A stretch of 61,962 nucleotides of DNA from an uncultured Collinsella sp. GTDB taxonomy: Bacteria; Actinomycetota; Coriobacteriia; Coriobacteriales; Coriobacteriaceae. The notes under the pieces are model-generated. The model searched no databases, had not been told where the DNA came from, and saw only the letters and a list, made by a program, of their open reading frames with translations. A program made the translations under genes and the position numbers. The stretch spans positions 1-61,962 of the forward strand of contig CAAFGE010000030.1 in assembly GCA_900762355.1 (NCBI GenBank). The letters run 5' to 3'. Below are positions 58,845 through 61,962 of this stretch, in pieces. Positions within the stretch are counted from its first letter, which is position 1; the number at the start of each line of letters is the position of its first letter.

Positions 58845-60671
58845 TTAGGCCTCGCCTCCCTTCGTGACGGCGGCATCCGCGGTCGCTGCAGTGATTTTCC
58901 AGCTCGCAGCCTGTTCGTATTCGGCCCACATCTTGGCATACAGACCCTCTTGGGACAGCAACTCGGCATGGGTACCCGACTCCTGCACGCTGCCCTGGTT
59001 GAGCACCACGATTTGGTCTGCGCCCACTACAGTCGAGAGTCGGTGCGCAATCATAATGACCGTGCGACCCGCCGCCAGCTTGCTAAAGGCGCGCTGGATG
59101 AGCGCCTCGTTCTCGGGGTCGGCAAACGCCGTGGCCTCATCGAGCACCACGATAGGCGCGTCTTTAAGGATCGCGCGGGCTAATGCCACGCGCTGGACCT
59201 CGCCACCCGAAAGATATGCCCCGCCGGCGCCGAGCATGGTATTGATGCCCTGTGGGAGCTTGGCCACAATGTCGTCGCACTGAGCTGCGGAGAGGGCCGC
59301 ACGCACCTCGTCGTCAGTGGCCGCAGGCTTGGAGGCGCGCACGTTATCGGCAAGTGTTTGCCGGAACAGCTGGTTGGTCTGGAACACAAAGGCGACCTGG
59401 TCCATAAGCTCGTGCGGATCCATATCGCGAACGTCCACACCGCCTACGAGCACTCGACCCGAGGAAACATCCCAAAAACGCGGGATCAAGCTTGCGCAGG
59501 TTGACTTACCACCGCCCGAGGGACCCACCAGCGCAAGGGTACTGCCTGCGGGGACGTTAAAGGTTACGTGGCTGACGGCAGGTACTTCGGCACCCTCGTA
59601 CGTGAAGCTCACGTCCTCAAAGCGCACATCGCTGCCAACAGGACGCTTAGGCTGAGCGGGCACCAGAAGTTGCTCAGACTCCATGATGCTTCGGATGCGC
59701 GCCAGCGAATCGGCACTCATTTGAGACGCCTCGCCCACAAACATAAGCTTGGTCATGGCTGTGGGCACCACGGCCGAAAATATCGCGTAAAACGTGAAGT
59801 TGGCCATAAAATGCGCGAAGTCCGTCTCGCCCGGCGCCAACAGCAACGCCACGGGTAACAGGAATGCCACAAGACCATTGAGCGCGGTAAGGTTGAGTAC
59901 CTGCGGACCTCGACAGAACGTACCCGCATAGTTTTGTGCCATGTCGGCGTATTCGGCAATCGCATCGTGGAAGGCCTTAAAGGAGTAGACCGTCTGCTGA
60001 AACACCTTGACCACAGGGATGCCGCGTACGTATTCGGTGCCGGTCTTGTTCATCTTGACCAGCGCGCCCATGTAGGCCTTCATGAACTCGGCGCCTTTGC
60101 CGCTCATCATGGTGGCCATGGCGCCAAACGAAACGACGACCGAGATAAGGCATGCCACCCCCAAACGCCAATCGAGGGCGAAAAGCAGCACGAGCAAGCC
60201 CACGACCATGGCGGTGGCACCGGCGATATCGGGCAGCATGTGCGCGAGCAGGGTCTCGGTGGAGGCGGCGCATCCGTCTACAATACGGCGCAGCTCACCG
60301 GTGGCGTGCGTGTCAAAGTAGCCAAGCGGCAGCTTAAGCAGGTGCTCGCTCGTAGTCTTGCGGATATTGGACGCGCAGCGAAACGCAGACAGGTGCGTGC
60401 ACATGAGCCCCACGAAATAAACTACGATGCTTGCCAGGGCAAAACCCACTGCCCACCAGCCATACATCGCGATATCGGTGGCTTCGCTCCAGTTAGGTGC
60501 CACAGCAATAAGGTCGCGCGCGACAAGCCAAATGCACACGAACGGGCCAAAGCTCAGCAGCTGTGAGAGCGCCGAGAGCGCCATGCCCAAATACGTTAGG
60601 AATTTACGGTCGCCGGCATATGCAAGCAGCTCGCCGATACCGCCGCCTTCCCTTTTTGATCCCTTTGCCAT
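58845..60671 (-). CDS. ABC transporter, exporter fold (first subunit)
   Basis: A 608-residue half-transporter. Membrane domain about 25-330; ATPase domain with GPSGGGKST, signature LSGGEVQR and Walker B VVLDEAT. ATG 60671 follows AAAGGA. It partners the 57087-58844 protein. The pair faces a divergent AraC-type regulator at 60786. YbtA-YbtP-YbtQ of yersiniabactin has the same arrangement (AraC regulator plus two exporter-fold proteins), which suggests but does not show a metal-chelate substrate. Confidence 0.92.
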   Translation of the reverse strand: MAKGSKREGGGIGELLAYAGDRKFLTYLGMALSALSQLLSFGPFVCIWLVARDLIAVAPNWSEATDIAMYGWWAVGFALASIVVYFVGLMCTHLSAFRCASNIRKTTSEHLLKLPLGYFDTHATGELRRIVDGCAASTETLLAHMLPDIAGATAMVVGLLVLLFALDWRLGVACLISVVVSFGAMATMMSGKGAEFMKAYMGALVKMNKTGTEYVRGIPVVKVFQQTVYSFKAFHDAIAEYADMAQNYAGTFCRGPQVLNLTALNGLVAFLLPVALLLAPGETDFAHFMANFTFYAIFSAVVPTAMTKLMFVGEASQMSADSLARIRSIMESEQLLVPAQPKRPVGSDVRFEDVSFTYEGAEVPAVSHVTFNVPAGSTLALVGPSGGGKSTCASLIPRFWDVSSGRVLVGGVDVRDMDPHELMDQVAFVFQTNQLFRQTLADNVRASKPAATDDEVRAALSAAQCDDIVAKLPQGINTMLGAGGAYLSGGEVQRVALARAILKDAPIVVLDEATAFADPENEALIQRAFSKLAAGRTVIMIAHRLSTVVGADQIVVLNQGSVQESGTHAELLSQEGLYAKMWAEYEQAASWKITAATADAAVTKGGEA

Positions 60672-60785
60672 GAGATTCCTTTCTAACGGCTTGAGAGTTA
60701 ACCGTAATGAACTTATCATTGACGTGTTAGCCATGGCTCACAATCAAGCCAGGCGTGGACGTTTCTGCAAAGGAAAGGGACGCTT

Positions 60786-61790
60786 TTGCAAATACGGCGG
60801 GCAGCGACCGACATAGCCGAGCTCTATGCACCACAGTTTGAGCAGTTTGGCCTGGAGCTTACCGGCAAGGGCGCCGTCTTTACCGGCGAGGTGGCAAACG
60901 ACCGGGCGCACGGCCGCGCATGGATCATGCCTCTCTCCCCTGCCTGCATTGTCATGGAGCATTTCATCACCCCGACGCACGATATGTACCTGGCCGAATA
61001 CACACCCGAGCCATACGCCTGCGTGAGCGAGGTCAGCGCGCCCACGCTTACATGCATGCCCGAGGCTGGCATAACGCCCGCGAACCTTAAACCATTGCAT
61101 GGACCGTGGCCAAACAATGCCGTTTGCAGCTTTATCCAAGATAGCTGTGGCGAGGAATTAAGCCCGCTGTTTGCGGGGGAGCTTTATCACTCGCGCTCGG
61201 TGCTCTTTTTGCCTGGATATTTTGACGAACTGGAACACCGCTATCCCACCGAGTTCGCGGGAATCTTTGAGGCGTTTGCCGAGCCATGGCACGAGGAAGC
61301 GACGTCTGCCATCTGCCACACGCTGCGCCGGATTAACGAGGACCGCGCCCGCACCGTAGGCGGACACGTCTATATGCAGGGCATCGTGGAGACCATGGTC
61401 GCGGAGCTCGCCTGTTCGCGCGCGGCCCACAAGCAGGCGCGGCAGGCGGCAGACACACGCATCAGCATAACCATTGCCGAAGAAGCAACGGCAATGATTG
61501 AGCGCGCGCTCGACAAAGGCAGACGTGTGGGTATCAACGAGGTGGCCGAGAGGCTCTACACAAGCCGCTCCAAACTATGCGCCACCTTTAAGGCCCAAAC
61601 CGGCGAGTCCCTGGGCGCCTACATTCGCAGACGCCGCATGGAGCGAGCACAGGACCTTTTGGCCGATAGCGCGCTCACGATAGCGCAGGTGGCAGAGCGT
61701 CTAGGCTACCCTCAGCAGGCCGCCTTCGCCCAAGCCTTCAAGCAACACACCGGCACCACCCCCACCACTTGGCGCTCCCAACATATATAA
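60786..61790 (+). CDS. AraC-family transcriptional regulator
   Basis: A 334-residue regulator. The C-terminal 100 residues are the double HTH: INEVAERLYTSRSKLCATFK, then GESLGAYIRRRRMERAQDLL, then AQVAERLGYPQQAAFAQAFK. The N-terminal 200 residues are a binding domain of unknown ligand. The start is TTG 60786 after AAAGGAAAGGGA; no ATG fits. It is divergent from the ABC pair with 114 nt between, so it probably activates that pair in response to the imported or exported molecule. Confidence 0.9.
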   Translation: MQIRRAATDIAELYAPQFEQFGLELTGKGAVFTGEVANDRAHGRAWIMPLSPACIVMEHFITPTHDMYLAEYTPEPYACVSEVSAPTLTCMPEAGITPANLKPLHGPWPNNAVCSFIQDSCGEELSPLFAGELYHSRSVLFLPGYFDELEHRYPTEFAGIFEAFAEPWHEEATSAICHTLRRINEDRARTVGGHVYMQGIVETMVAELACSRAAHKQARQAADTRISITIAEEATAMIERALDKGRRVGINEVAERLYTSRSKLCATFKAQTGESLGAYIRRRRMERAQDLLADSALTIAQVAERLGYPQQAAFAQAFKQHTGTTPTTWRSQHI

Positions 61791-61791
61791 A

Positions 61792-61820
61792 GAATGAGGG
61801 CGCCAACGGCACCCTCATTC
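61792..61820. terminator. hairpin after the AraC gene
   Basis: GAATGAGGG and CCCTCATTC form a stem with an inner GCC/GGC pair around AAC, directly after the AraC stop. U-run absent; probably a terminator. Confidence 0.65.
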
Positions 61821-61925
61821 ACCAAATTAAATTCAGCCCCGCCTGACCCGAACGGCCGAGTCGTAGCAGAACCCGGGAGCCCCGGCAGGGCGGGTGCTTC
61901 CTCAAAATGAGTTCCCTTCAAAACA

Positions 61926-61952
61926 ATGGGCGCGCCAACGGCGCGCCCATTC
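61926..61952. terminator. 12-bp perfect hairpin near the right edge
   Basis: AATGGGCGCGCC, AAC, GGCGCGCCCATT. Its loop and GCC-AAC-GGC centre match the hairpin at 61792-61820. It may end a gene lying beyond the window. The stretch from 61821 to the window end has no supported gene. Confidence 0.7.
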
Positions 61953-61962
61953 ACTCTATTCC

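Noticed and set aside
61712..61954. 80-residue minus-strand frame at the right edge
   Set aside because: It has no ribosome-binding site, crosses two hairpins and overlaps the end of the AraC gene.

Overview
The window looks like a contig end from a human-gut Collinsella-like member of the Coriobacteriia (Actinomycetota). This is inferred from moderately high G+C, the type III glutamine synthetase, the fused MurT-GatD protein, a DtxR-type iron box, a SARP regulator and the tmRNA. It was not tested by phylogeny. The first 22 bases are the Illumina TruSeq adapter end, so the left edge is an untrimmed assembly end.

Left part (1-13 kb) is accessory and eroded. It holds a headless AAA+ ATPase and an aldehyde/redox cluster: flavodoxin-like reductase, alpha/beta hydrolase, carboxymuconolactone decarboxylase-cupin fusion, MerR and LysR regulators, two aldo/keto reductases and an iron-type alcohol dehydrogenase. 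Around and after it lie wrecks of a flavodoxin, an AAA_14 ATPase and a GyrI-like protein. A ToxN/AbiQ-like toxin with a structured leader follows. Then come three SAM methyltransferases behind a near-consensus DtxR/IdeR iron box, with gene fragments on either side.

Middle part (13-50 kb) is mostly housekeeping. It contains guaA, asparaginase, an XRE regulator with a perfect 26-bp palindrome beside a degenerate HAD-like protein, ychF, a polyferredoxin, gldA and a second alcohol dehydrogenase. Next are two TPR-like proteins before a MurT-GatD fusion (peptidoglycan amidation), tRNA-Glu, and an alpha-glucoside PTS/GlvA/serine hydrolase operon facing a GntR regulator. After glnN comes the folate/B12 methionine operon (metF, a stand-alone MetH activation protein, metH). 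The rest is a DUF711-type protein, a methyltransferase, YhbY, a 999-residue STAND/SARP regulator, nagB, a glucose-type EIIA, glmM and rplM-rpsI.

Right part (50-62 kb) carries a patatin-like phospholipase, a 62-nt-period tandem array, repeats that copy the tmRNA 3' end, and tmRNA. It also has a RelB-like antitoxin with a PIN toxin, a P-type ATPase with its small membrane partner, and an AraC regulator facing a two-gene ABC exporter-fold pair. Palindromic intergenic elements are frequent: 27.4, 35.8, 41.8 and 52 kb are the most striking. The best candidates for something undescribed are the iron-box methyltransferase trio, the toxin with structured leader, the XRE/degenerate-HAD pair, and the two large structured intergenic elements (41.8 and 52 kb).
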